A stretch of DNA of 64,000 bases from Brassica napus (taxonomy: Eukaryota; Streptophyta; Magnoliopsida; Brassicales; Brassicaceae), in assembly GCF_020379485.1 (NCBI RefSeq), contig NC_063452.1, positions 12,069,065 to 12,133,064 of the forward strand, read 5' to 3'. The notes under the pieces were generated by a model. That model did no database searches. It was not told the origin of the DNA and saw only the letters and a list, made by a program, of their open reading frames with translations. Position numbers and translations under genes: made by a program. Positions 21,571-32,844 of this stretch are shown piece after piece; position 1 is the stretch's first letter, and each line of letters begins with the position of its first letter.

Positions 21571-22848
21571 TCCCTTATATACTAAATCACAAGTCACTTG
21601 CCCAATGAAAATCTGACATATGTTTTTATGTTTTAAAAAACAAAATCAGTTAAAAGTAATCTTTAAATTTTCAGAAACATTTATAAAATCAAATCCCTAA
21701 ATTTTCTCTTACCGATTACACGCGTTCAAAATTTGAAAGGAAAATTGTGTCATTTATAATTAAAAATCATGTCACAATCTGTTTTACAGTTTAACTTCTA
21801 TATAACTTCAAGTAACTAATTTACTCCATATCTCTTTTCTTTACCATCATTTCTTTTTCTTTTTTTTTGTTAAAGACCATCGTATCTTCTTCTTCCTTTT
21901 TCTAAGTTTTGGGTGTATATAGTTAAATCTATAAACGTTTATATTTAGCCTTTTCAAACTTAAGTTTCTTTCATTTTTCATTTAATGACGATGTCTCATT
22001 CTTTTTAATTCTTTCTATATGATTTATGTTGAAAATGGTATTTAATATGCTCCAGTTCCGAAGCTTTCGTCAAACAAGAAAGGAAAACTCAAGAGTTTTT
22101 TTCAGTAATTTAGGTAACAATACATATATCTGAATCTACTATATCAAATTGAGTACAAATTGGTCGTCATGGTTTAATTATTTTACAAATATTTTTTCTA
22201 ACAGAACATATTCAACTTTTTTACAAATCCATTTATAAGTCTATTATACAGGCTGAGGATTATATATAGATATATATTTGTCTTATCTGAACTTCAAGGT
22301 TCAAAGTCCAAGTTCAACAAAAAAAACGCAAAATATGTTTTATTTTTATTTTAAATTTGGCATTTATATTTATACAAGGAAGATTACAAAACTTTTGAAT
22401 AAATAATTTCAGATAAATTTTTAAAAAGTTTAATATTTTATTTTTGTTATATTACAAATAAATCGTCCAAAAAAGAGAAGAAGAGAATGTTAATATAGTG
22501 TTAGTAGGAACTAAACTTATATAATTGTTAAAAAATTTAAGTCGTATGATTATTGGTATGATTCTAATTTTCTTATTAAAATCAAGAGCTATTGGTTTGA
22601 TAATGTCTGATAACATATACAATTTATTGTTATTCAAAAAGTTTAATTTTTAATATTCTATAATTTTATCAAAATTTAATGTTATTAAAATTATAATTTT
22701 TAATAGGACTCAAGTATCATCTACAAATATTGCAATATAATACATGGAAAATTAACATCCCACAATCAATTTTGCTACAAATCATACTACTTTAACATAA
22801 CAAGTTAATCATTTTTATTCCCGTACGCAGTACGGAGTAATATACTAG
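21571..22848 (+). mobile_element. Non-autonomous Helitron candidate
   Basis: The 3-prime end is strong: a perfect stem CCGTAC-GCA-GTACGG (22821-22835), then AGTAATATA and CTAG (22845-22848) followed by T, as Helitrons require. The 5-prime end is proposed at 21571 (A followed by TCCCTTATATACTAAATCAC), which has the TC start but is less certain. No Rep/helicase frame is present. The interior is AT-rich without gene fragments that I can recognise. Confidence 0.6.
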
Positions 22849-24062
22849 TTTATTTTATAAATTAAGACACCTCAAAAATGTATGCTTACAAGAAAAACTT
22901 AGCCATATACAGGTACTTTCATTGTTACTATTTCAATATTTAGAGTTTAAAATATAGGTTTATGTTTATTATTTGAATAAAACATAAAAATATGAGTATA
23001 AATATTGTGAATATAGCAAGAAAACATATGAGTAATATTGTAATGTTATATTCAAAAAAATTCAGAATGACATGTCGTGTATGTTAACCATTTTAGGTTG
23101 TGAAAAAAAAATATACTGTTAAATAATTAATATGGAAAAAAATGTATTTCAGCTTTTTTTGTCACGGTATATGACTTCATTTGTTACTTACTTCCCTTGA
23201 ATATATCAAATGAAATCTGATATTTAAGATATAAAATATTTTACTGAATCAGTTTACAAATGATTAAATATATTTTAAAAAAGACCAAAAATCGTTTAAA
23301 AAGAAAATTGTACAAAAGTAATATTATGAGGTATTTTAAGGATAATAATAAGAATGGCCATGTTTTAGTAAGATATATATTAAAATACGGATAGAAAAAC
23401 TAATAAGATGTTAGTCGTGGACATATTATCCGAAACCTGAAAAATAACTGGAACATAATCAAAACTGGACAGAAATTTATAGGAACTCGAAAGGTTCATA
23501 TTTCTCTAAATCCAAAAAACTAAATCAAAATCAAAAACTGAACGGGTACCAAATATTTAAAATATAATAAAATGTTAATATATATATATATATATATATA
23601 ATTTATATATAAAATATCCAAAACGCCGAATTACATGAATGACCTACTTGTTTGTTTTTTCCGGACTCAGGTTTTTGGGCGTTTTTTCGAGATTTTTGGC
23701 CTTAAACCTGTATCTTAAATACTTTTTCTAATTCGGCCCACTTTGGGTTATATGAAATAATAATAAATCTACTCAAATCCAACATTTTTCGTATTATCCG
23801 AACCAATCTGATCCGAAAAATGTGTGCTTTCTAAACGGGTCCTAAACACCCCAACCTCAATAACTTGAAAACTGAATAACCTAAACCGACACAAACCTAA
23901 AACACGTATGCACATCACTATGAAATGTTAAATAAATTACTCTCAGTTATAGATGTCAAAACTCAAAAATTAAAATTCAAACCAATATTTTTAGTAATTT
24001 TTTAATTAAAAAATTTAACCAAAATGTTATCACGCACTTTCAAAGCGCGGATCAAAATCTAG
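22849..24062 (+). mobile_element. Helitron 3-prime portion ending at 24062; 5-prime end unresolved
   Basis: An imperfect terminal hairpin (CGCACTT...AAGCGCG, 24032-24050) is followed by GATCAAAAT and CTAG at 24059-24062, then T. The upstream region 23400-23900 contains text of the CCGAACC/GGGTACC type also seen at 33213-34011, so another repeat has probably inserted. No gene is visible from 22849 to 24062; a TA run lies at about 23578-23600. Confidence 0.5.
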
Positions 24063-25197
24063 TCTATACTATTAAAGCAGAATCATTATTAGGATTATAC
24101 CCCTAACTTTTCCAATTAATTACAAAAATTACCCAACAAATTAGAAAGTATCATGTTTTTGTCCAACTAAACAAAACAGCCCAATAATTTAAATAATTTA
24201 AATAATTTATCCATCAAAATTTTAAATCCATTTCGTGTATGTTTACTAACCCATCAAAATCCGTTTGTGTTCTAACCCTATACTCTAAAAATCTATTCAC
24301 ACCCTATTAACACCATCAAAACCCTATTGTCCAAAATATTGAAATTCATTATAATGCCTATGTCTTATTTAAAATTTTCTTATATGAAGTTGCCGAAATA
24401 TATTTAATATTATCTTTCAATAATATTAATTATACTGTTATAGTATAGGGTTAGCATATTTCGAAATCATTGGTTTTCAATGTTATTGACCTTTTAAACA
24501 GCCAATAATATTTAAATATTTAAATATAAATACTTACCAATTTTAGTATATAAATATAAATATAAATATAAAACATAATAAATAGAAACTCATAAATTTT
24601 CGGATTCAAATCAAATAAATTCCAATAATATTCTCTATAACATCTATTTTTCATAATTGCTACATAAAATAAATTCAAAAGATAATATATAGAGACAAGA
24701 TTTTCCAATTTAACTAAATTAACTTGATGAACACGCAAAGAATATATTTTGTTTGACATGGTAAACTGAATTTTCCGAATCTATACTATTAAGATAGGGA
24801 TATTCGATAATAAAGAGAGGATCCCCCCACTTTCTCCCCAAGTTTCTCCTAAAACCTAAGCACCTCGCTTTAAATCAGATCGATATTATAAATAGGCGGC
24901 ACCAGTTTCCTATTCAAACTCACACCTTCGGTTCCAGAAATAATTAACATGTCTTAATTAATTTTACCGCAAATAATTTTAAATTTAATTTCTTACTGTC
25001 GTTTCCAGTAACAAATTAATTATTTCACAATACTAACATTTTGTATAGATGAAAAATGAACGTAAACATAAAAAACAACTGCTAACAAAAAATCATTAAG
25101 ACACTTGATATACATTTTATGTATAAACACATTTGTTATAATAATAAATATGTTAAATGAACAAACCCGCGTTTTGAAAGCGCGGGTCAAAATCTAG
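24063..25197 (+). mobile_element. Helitron, directly abutting the preceding Helitron end
   Basis: The sequence starts TCTATACTATTAAAGCAG at 24063, immediately after the CTAG of the previous element. It ends with a strong hairpin (ACCCGCGTTTTGAAAGCGCGGGT, two arms of 8 bp around 25165-25187) and AAAATCTAG at 25189-25197, followed by T. A second 5-prime start lies inside at 24780, so the 3-prime end may belong to the shorter inner element. No coding sequence is visible. Confidence 0.7.
24780..25197 (+). mobile_element. Short nested Helitron (418 bp)
   Basis: TCTATACTATTAAGATAGGG starts at 24780 after an A. The element shares the 3-prime hairpin and CTAG at 25197. The size and lack of coding are typical of small non-autonomous Helitrons. 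Whether it inserted into the longer element or is its internal deletion copy cannot be told here. Confidence 0.65.
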
Positions 25198-25229
25198 TAT
25201 TCACTTATTCTGATATCAGTTCCACTTAC

Positions 25230-25347
25230 CTTCTCTCGAAGAGATTCACCCTTTGAGTCAACCATGCGAGATCAACTCTTTTGACCGTGGCCACCAGAGA
25301 GAAAACATCAATCTCTCCCATGTGATCCCATGCGGCTTTCCCAGCAT
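25230..25347 (-). pseudogene. Orphan internal exon of an unidentified gene
   Basis: 118 bp are bounded by a good acceptor (TTTATTTAG, complement of 25348-25356) and a good donor (GTAAGTGG, complement of 25222-25229). The only open frame reads AGKAAWDHMGEIDVFSLVAT and on to LTQRVNLFERR. I do not recognise the family. No neighbouring exon was found. It starts 33 bp beyond a Helitron 3-prime end, so a transduced or captured exon is possible. Confidence 0.5.
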
Positions 25348-25763
25348 CTAAATAAAGAAAAAAATATTTTTTTTGGACAATTAAAGAAACAATTATCAAA
25401 TTATGATTCAATAACAACAAAAACCAATATACGGGTTACCTAAAACAAACTTTGGAAACATCTGAAGAGGAGATAGAACCTATACATTCAGATTATTATT
25501 TGTTAATTGGATAAAATCAATGCAATAAAATGACTATTTTTTTGTCAACCTATGAATAAAATTATAAAACTTTAAAAATGGTTTAGGTGGCTTATTTAAG
25601 ATATGTTTTAGTATGAATAATTGGGCCAAACTTATTATGATGTGTTTTGGGTAAGCCCATACGGCCATACAAAAAAAAAATTGTGTACAGATTAAGAACT
25701 CATCGCCGCCTCTGGGAGAAACAAATCCTAAACATAGAAACGAACACGAGCGGAGATCGTAAA

Positions 25764-25934
25764 ATGATGGTATGGTGGGACACCGAAAATTGTGGCGTTC
25801 CTAAAGGCTTTGATGGTTTGAAGGTCTATGAGGCCATAGTCAGCGACTTCAGCATAAAGGATTTAAATGGTCTGGTAGAGATTACTGCATTGACTGACGC
25901 CGGGAGACTGCCGCTCGACCTACTCGATTCATGA
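25764..25934 (+). pseudogene. NYN-domain (MARF1/limkain-like) protein, N-terminal fragment
   Basis: MMVWWDTENCGVPKGFDGLK is the first strand of the NYN nuclease-like domain found in a large plant family annotated as putative endonuclease or glycosyl hydrolase. The Asp of WDTENC is one of the metal-binding acidic residues of that fold. The frame continues through LVEITALTDAGRLPLDLLDS and stops after 56 codons, less than half a domain. The expected second half is not downstream. It is probably a gene fragment. An upstream in-frame extension from 25647 lacks an ATG. Confidence 0.6.
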
Positions 25935-26941
25935 TTCTACCTACATATACAAACCACACCATCAGTATTCAATTGAGTACTTAATCTCAAAAAAGCCAAA
26001 ACTATATATTGTTTCACATTCATCAAACTCCAAAGAAATTGAATATATAACCCAAACGAAAACCATAACGACGATATAAGCTCAAACTCATACATCTTGG
26101 AGAAAAAAAACTCAGTCTAGATACATAAACTTCAAAAGGAAACTTTAACACATCAAAACGATCTCAGGTTTCAATTTCATGATTCATCACAACGGGAACG
26201 ATATAAAATATATAAATGAAGACAATGACAATAGCTTATCTGGAGAGGATTATGGAGAGTATATATTACCTAAAAAGAAATCATGAATCATCTGAAGAAC
26301 AGTTGGAACCTACACACTAAAACATTATGCGTTAATGGATAAAATCAATGTATTGTAATCTTAAAAGGATATTCACTTACTGGATTGTCATCACCTTCAT
26401 CAATCTCTGTTTTTTTTCACTACTTACATATCTACATACACAAATCCAAACTCAAACTAGCATCAAAACAATGTTTTTAACAACTATGATTACCAACAAG
26501 TACATTATCTATATTTCCGCTAAAATCAGTTGTAAATATATCTTAATAACTACAAAATTAGGACAGTTTTTGAAGAAAACTATTGGTTGTATAAATTGAA
26601 ATCAACTGCATTAGATTTAAAACATATCAGATTTTTATTTTTTTCAAACTGATTCATTATTCATTTAAATCCAATTCTTAAATCTGCATCATTGTATTTA
26701 CAAATTCAACATGCTTCTATTTTATTTCTACACTAGAGAATTAACTCAAAAGATATAATTAACAAATGTACCAGTTTTTTCAAACTTCTATAATATATTT
26801 GTAATATCTTTATATTTAATTTTTTTTTGAGCCAAATAAACAATTGTACACAATGTAATCCCGTGAGATCTCATCATACTATGTTTGATCATTTTTGTAA
26901 CGATGACTTTTTCCGGAAGAAAGTGACTATAATTTTATAAT
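25935..26941. other. AT-rich intergenic DNA, no gene seen
   Basis: No frame resembles a protein. A GGATAAAATCAATG phrase occurs at 25509-25522 and 26337-26350, flanked by similar text (AGATAGAACC/AGTTGGAACC), suggesting a diverged local duplication. Confidence 0.5.
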
Positions 26942-27330
26942 AGTGTTGTTGATTTTATCATTAATAAGAAATGATTTTAAAATCTTAGGGAGCAAGGTTA
27001 GATTGTCAAGTAGTATAATTTACTCATAAAATTAGATTCAAATCCATTCTAACAGTTTTCAAATCAAATGATTGTAAGAATGTATTATATACACGAATAA
27101 CACCAGATTTCAAATGTTGAAACACGAGATTTTAAATTATTTTAATGAAGAGATTGTAAATCTAAGAACTAAAAACACTAGATTTCAAAATCTTTTTAAC
27201 TGAGACATTCTAAATGTAATAACTAATAACACTAGATTTTAATATAGAAGTTATAATCAATAATGTAATAACAATAGATTATAAAATCTATGGAGTTTAT
27301 TTTAAATCCACTATTGAAAAACACCACCTT
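26942..27330. mobile_element. MITE copy 2 of the GGTGTTATTCAAT family
   Basis: It ends ATTGAAAAACACCACCTTA (27312-27330), matching the end of 61101-61448. It begins near a GTGTTGTTGATTTTATC inverse form at about 26943. Internal repeated phrases (AATAACACTAGATTT) recur. It is non-coding. The family has at least three copies in this window. Confidence 0.65.
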
Positions 27331-27521
27331 AGTTTTTTTTTTCTTATTTTTAGCAAATAATAAGGGGAATAAAGTTTAATTATTTCATTCCAATCAACAT
27401 CTATTGATGCGGAGAAGAGTTCTTTATACATTTTGAAAATTTGACACTAAAACTCCTGGAAAAACAAAACTCTCAGACCAAATCCATACAAGAAAGTTGG
27501 TGTACAAGTGAAGAGCATTGG

Positions 27522-30500
27522 TCACAAGCACATCATAGTTTCCTCTGAGCTTTCGCATGAGCTCCCAAAGTTTGGAGTGACATCATGAACTGATAGCCTC
27601 AGTGTATTGGCTTTCGCTGCGGTAACAACAGATGACGTGTCGAGACATTCGCTGAGATCAGCATCGCAAGAGACCGAGACCCATTCTTTGTCGTCATCTA
27701 GATACTTGAGCTCAAACGCCCCAGTTTCGAGTTTCAGCCTCTTAGCCACTTGCTCCTTAAGTTCCGCGATGCTTATTGACTCTGGTGAGATCTTGAACCT
27801 GATGATGTCTTCCCTGTACGTTGCCTTTATACTCACCAACTTAAAGAGGAGTAGTGTAGTTGTGTCTTGAGAGGTCCAAAAATTAGCTATGTTTTTAGAG
27901 GTACTGTCTGACTCGTCGAAGGCCGTTTGTTTGAATGCTTCTTGGTTTTGTGTTAGAAGCCGGAAACGCGTCTCGCTAATAGGACTCACTGTGAGACACG
28001 AGACAATGTTGATGGATCTTGATTCTTGAGATTCTACAAAGAAATGAATGAATATTTATACCTTTGCAAGAAGCACGCGAGGTTGAGGAACCAGCACTGT
28101 CTTCTGCATCTCGGTTTTCAAGTTTGATATAATTTGTTGGCGATCCAGTGGTTGGCGGTGGTGGTGGTTGAGAGACTTGCCATGGGCGAGGGGAGAGGGA
28201 TGTTAAGTTGATTGATCCATCAGCGCCTTGAACAGAGTCTATAACATGTTTAAGCCTCGTGAGAGATCTGTTCACCTTGTTGATTTTACGAGATGGCCAC
28301 CTTGAGATCCCGTGTTGCCGGCAAATGCGTTTCATTGTTGTTGGACAAACTGATAAACAAAAAAAATCACAAGTTTTAGCTTGACTTTGTTTTCAATTAA
28401 TAGACAAAAGTGTTTTCAATTAATAGACAAAAGTGAAAAAGAACATAAGAAGTCAGTTGTACTCCAGCAGATCGAGTGACGAAAATAATATTACATGTTG
28501 TGGTCTCAAAAAAAGAAAAGAAAAGAAGAACATACCACCGAGACTCTTGGCTGCATCTTTTAGACTACCAGCAAAATATTGTTGAAGCACTTCTAGACTG
28601 ATCGTTTTCTCTGTTTTCCCTCGCTTTCTTTCTGTTTTCTTCTCAGTTTTAGCCTCCTCCGCTGAAGGATTAAACGTTCGGAACCGCTCAAACCCATTAG
28701 CAACGTCGTTGTTCTCCACAACAAGGTCAGGGTTTAAGCGCAGCTTCTCTTCAGGTGCATTGATCTCGAGATAATCCTTAGAGATTGATATTTGGATTGG
28801 TTCACGTTTTGAGTAAACCATTCCCTCCTCTGAAGCTTCCACTACTTCAATAGACATTTCATTTTCAAAGAGTTCAGTTCCGGAGACAACCTTGAGACTC
28901 GAATAGTGCTGCTTCATTGTCTGAAACAAAGAACCCAACAGAGAATCTTGCTCGCCCTCGTCGGTGACGCCTGGTGGAAGAAAGAACTCAAGAACGTACT
29001 CGTCGTCTCCGGTATACGTGCTCTTCAAGCAAACCGCGAAGCAGCTAGTGAGCTTGAACATGCGTGCATAGTGAACTAACGGGTAATCAGTTTTGCAGAA
29101 GCGAGTAACGTCTCTAGAGAAACAGAGGTTTCCAGAGAGAAAAGCCCTTCCAGCAACACCCTGTCCCTTCTGGAGATGGTGCTCAGCGCAAGCGTCTCTG
29201 AAACCCCAAACATGAGCGTCCACAACATAAACCGCTAAATCACTAGTGGACATACAGACTTTCCCCATACAGCTCCCGTCGAAGCTGGAACAGCTTTTCT
29301 TAAAACCACCACCAAAGGCTAGAACACTACGGTGCCTGCAAGGGACCCATGTCTGAGCTAAAGGCAGTTTGTAGGTCTCGCACACCACTGTCAGTATCTC
29401 CAATATCTCAGCCAATGCATTTTGACGACCCTCGTTGCAAATCTGGTATAGGAGAAGTCAGATTAAAAAGATGAGAAACAGCTCTAAAAACGAACTCAAG
29501 ACAGTTCTTGAAAGAATGTTTAGAGGTTTTGACAATGGAGTGGCAGCTAAAATGGATCACTCTACTTTTTAAAAAAGATAGAATAATTCTATAATTGAGT
29601 TGGGTTCTACTCTAATAGTACTTTGTTTAGTTAAAAAATAGGGTGATGGCCAAAAAAAATATAAATAAATTACTCTATTTATAGAATAATCCGATTTTTT
29701 AACAGATTGAAAAATATAATAGGATTGGAGTAGTTTTACTTTAAAATCCATTTAGAGTATAAAATAGAGTGAAATTGGAGATGCTAGCTGCCTCTAACCT
29801 GAGTAGACTCGTGGTTCAGTATTTCCGAAGTCTTCAGATTCACGGCCTGCAGCATAACGGAGAAGATTAACGTCTCTCTCGGAAAGATCAGAGACCCAGA
29901 GAGATAAACAAAAAGAAAAAGAAAAAGAAAAAAAGCAAACCTCAAGGGCTTTACAAACTTTTTCAACCTCAGGTGCATAGTTAATCTTTGGAGAAGTCAT
30001 AATAAGCTCAACAACCCCAACACAAAGCTGCCTAGAAGGTTCAAAAACAGGCAAAGCCAAAGTACCCTGAACATTATAGTTCAGAGCGTGCCCAAGGCGG
30101 GAGAACTCTTTGCTGGAGTAATACTGAACATTAGGGGTCCATTCAGGTAACTTTTTCCTGAAAACGCGGCCGGGAAGCCCTAGCTCCCCGTCGCGTTCGC
30201 TATCAAGAGAAAACATGTAGGTGAGGGAGACCATCCTGTACTGGTTAAGGCCGTTACTATTGGGACCAAGAAAGAAAGGCTGCCCTGAAGTGGTGAGAAG
30301 ATATCGTCCGTTTCGGTTTTTGACGGGGGCCCAAACTTGGGCGAGAAGGTGCTGTTGGCCAGTTGATTCTTTGAAGAATCGAAGCGCTTGAGTCATCTTG
30401 GCTTTGATGGCACAGTAAGTGTCTGGATTCTCCAACGGCATTTGAACACCCCATGAGGGAGAAGGAAGGAGATGATTGTCCTTGGTGGCGGCTGTCTCAG

Positions 30501-30855
30501 ATTCCGAACCTGTGAATTTCAAATCAAAATGGATGCAAACTTCGTGAAGATCAACAACAACAAAAAAAAGGAAAAAAACAAATCCGATCTGTTTGATTCC
30601 TTCCTAGGAGAATATCCAGTGGCATTATTCGAATCTAAAGAGAGAGGAGAGCATGGAGAGTTTACTTGCAAGTAAGAGGGAATAATCCGTCAAGAGAGTG
30701 GGAGCGGAGCAAAGTTCAGCGCCACCATCTGCGGAGGAGAAAGACCAGAGAGGGGAGAAAGGCTGGTCGGAAGAAGGGAACCTGAAACTAGAAGAAGCAA
30801 AAGAGATCTGATCCAACGGCCATGAACTGCCGAGATCCAAATCGTCGAGTTCCAT
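27522..30855 (-). CDS. NLP6: NIN-like protein transcription factor, NLP6 orthologue
   Basis: NLP factors mediate primary nitrate responses in the nucleus by binding nitrate-responsive cis-elements. Six exons on the minus strand, 30855-30666, 30509-29941, 29846-29799, 29442-28536, 28349-28062 and 27988-27522, all with GT/AG introns, give 822 residues without a stop, close to the length I recall for Arabidopsis NLP6. The start [17 protein letters not shown] is the family N-terminus. A GAF-like nitrate-responsive region fills residues about 90-480 ([39 protein letters not shown]). The RWP-RK DNA-binding domain is at about 540-605 and spans the exon 4/5 junction ([33 protein letters not shown]). 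The PB1 interaction domain is at about 718-803 ([20 protein letters not shown]). Length and short inter-domain linker match NLP6 rather than NLP7. Adjacent RPN12a supports the assignment. Confidence 0.95.
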
Positions 30856-31506
30856 AAACAGCAGTTGCTACGGTTAGACGAGATAAAAAAAAAAACTCGT
30901 CTAAGTAAGTATTTATGAATGTTTCGCAGTGCTTCTTCCTTGTAATCTCCGACGGAAGAACAAAGCAATAAGGACCCCTTTTTCTTCAGCTTCAAGCTCT
31001 AACACAGAAAGATGAAGCACATAATAAGAGGAGGAGGACAAGTTGTGAGTATTTTAAATTTTCTATAAAATATTATTATACCATACGGCATTTGATTCCA
31101 CGCTGTACCATTTTACCCCAACTACTAGAATATCTTCCCCATTCATGCTATTTCTATATAGCAATTTCTGAATATTATTTTGTCACATTTGTAGTATTTT
31201 TACTCAAAAAACTTAAATGGAGCATTGGCCAAACCAATTTTCTTATTCTATAGAGATTTATTTTATCACTCTTCTAGTTCTAAATACTATTTATTGACTA
31301 TTGTGCAAGTTTCTAAAACTATAATGATTGATTGACCATCTCTAGAATTGGGCTTTGACAAAATTCTATACACACAAGGTCAGGATTATTACTATTAATA
31401 ATCCATTCATTTTAGATGCTAGCGTACGCAACTAAAAAAACACAACAGGCAATTGTTCATATATCGAACCTTCGCATCACATTTTCAGAAAGTAATTTAT
31501 TGGTAA
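30856..31506. promoter_or_regulatory. 5-prime flank of NLP6
   Basis: A purine/pyrimidine-rich leader precedes the ATG on the minus strand. GACGAG and CTCGTC (30877-30902) flank an A-rich tract and could form a small hairpin in the leader. A start site cannot be placed, and no nitrate element was identified with confidence. Confidence 0.4.
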
Positions 31507-31533
31507 CTAGTGGCTTGTCCGCGCTACGCGCGG
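31507..31533 (-). mobile_element. Helitron 3-prime end (minus strand)
   Basis: On the minus strand CCGCGC-GTA-GCGCGG forms a perfect 6-bp stem (31519-31533), followed by ACAAGC-CA and CTAG (31507-31510), then T. This is the canonical Helitron 3-prime structure. The element would extend to the right, but no convincing 5-prime start was located. Confidence 0.7.
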
Positions 31534-32844
31534 AATATTTGTTAATTGTGTAGTATAATGGTTGATATTTGTAAGAAAAAAATATAAGTGTTAATTTTGT
31601 GAATCTATGGATGGACGTTTGGTATTAGATAATTAAGGCTCCGAATAGCAACTGCGGTTTCAGCGGTGCGGGACAAGCGGTCCAACTACGGTGCGGTTCT
31701 AACGGTTATAAAAACGTATAGATATATGGTATATGTAGAGATTTTTGTTATTGTTAACTGCGGTGCGAAACGGGTGGTTGTAAACATTCGGATCCTAAAT
31801 TGGTGGTCGAATTCAAATTGTGGTCATTTATTCTTTTTAGTAGTAGTAGTGTTGAAGCAATGTTCAGACTCACTTAAGACAAGTCGCAGACCCATGAGTG
31901 ATCAAATTTTATGTTAAATGGAAACTTTACCAATAAAGGTAGTGATTTTTTGAAATTTCTACTTTCTACGAACAAAAAAATATTTGTACAGATTTAAGAA
32001 GTATTAGGTGACACTCTCTTTCTCTATGTGGTCCATCACTCGTTAAGAGTTATGACACTGTTAATATTTCATTAAAATTGTATATCGATTGAATATTTAG
32101 TGGTTCTATATTACAATGCTAAAGATGACAAAAAATATATAATAATGGTAAGAAATCTTTTTCAGCCTACTAAATTATAAGCAAAATCTCTCAGTGATCT
32201 CCGTTGAAAAAATTATAGACCGTCCCTGAATAAAAATTGTATGATGTTTTTCTTAGCGTAAAATATCAACAAAGAATTTTTTTGAACAAATAAGTTGATG
32301 TTGTAGCTATTTGTTTGAGTTGTGGAGCCGTTATTATGGAAGTCTCAACGATGTTGAAGATCAGCTTTACATTTATCAATTGGATGTATATTCTGTATGT
32401 GAGGGATTGCTATTTTATTGACATACGCGAGGTGTATAAATTTATTTCAAAGCAGTGAAATAATGTTTATATTTTTTGAATACACAAATTGAATGACTAA
32501 TAGTTGAAGCATAAAATATAAAATTTTGTAGAGCAGGTTTTATATGAAATATATAATTTATTTTATTTGTTTGTAATAGTAAGATTGGTCGCATTTTTCT
32601 TTTATGTTGTTGGGGGAGATACGTTACTGTGGCATCTGTCCTTGCGAATGTTGTTAAGTAACAATGGAGTTTTTTCACATGCGCTCAGTGCATTGACTTT
32701 ATTGATGTCTTTCAACATTGATTTCATGTAATTTCCGTGTCCATGCAAATAGATACTGATGCTAATAGATAGTCCGCCAATAAGTTGTTGTTGGTTTTTT
32801 TTTTTTTTTACAGACGGAGCGGATTTGACAAGAAAGGTGAGGGT
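31534..32844. other. Intergenic DNA, probably Helitron interior, no gene seen
   Basis: The stretch is AT-rich. GCGGTGCGGGACAAGCGG-type text at 31660-31800 is locally GC-richer (CGGTTATAAAAACG), without a readable frame. Confidence 0.45.

Noticed and set aside
31720..31735. GTATAGATAT as the missing 5-prime end of the Helitron ending at 31507
   Set aside because: It would give an element of about 215 bp and the sequence after TCTATAC does not resemble the other 5-prime ends.
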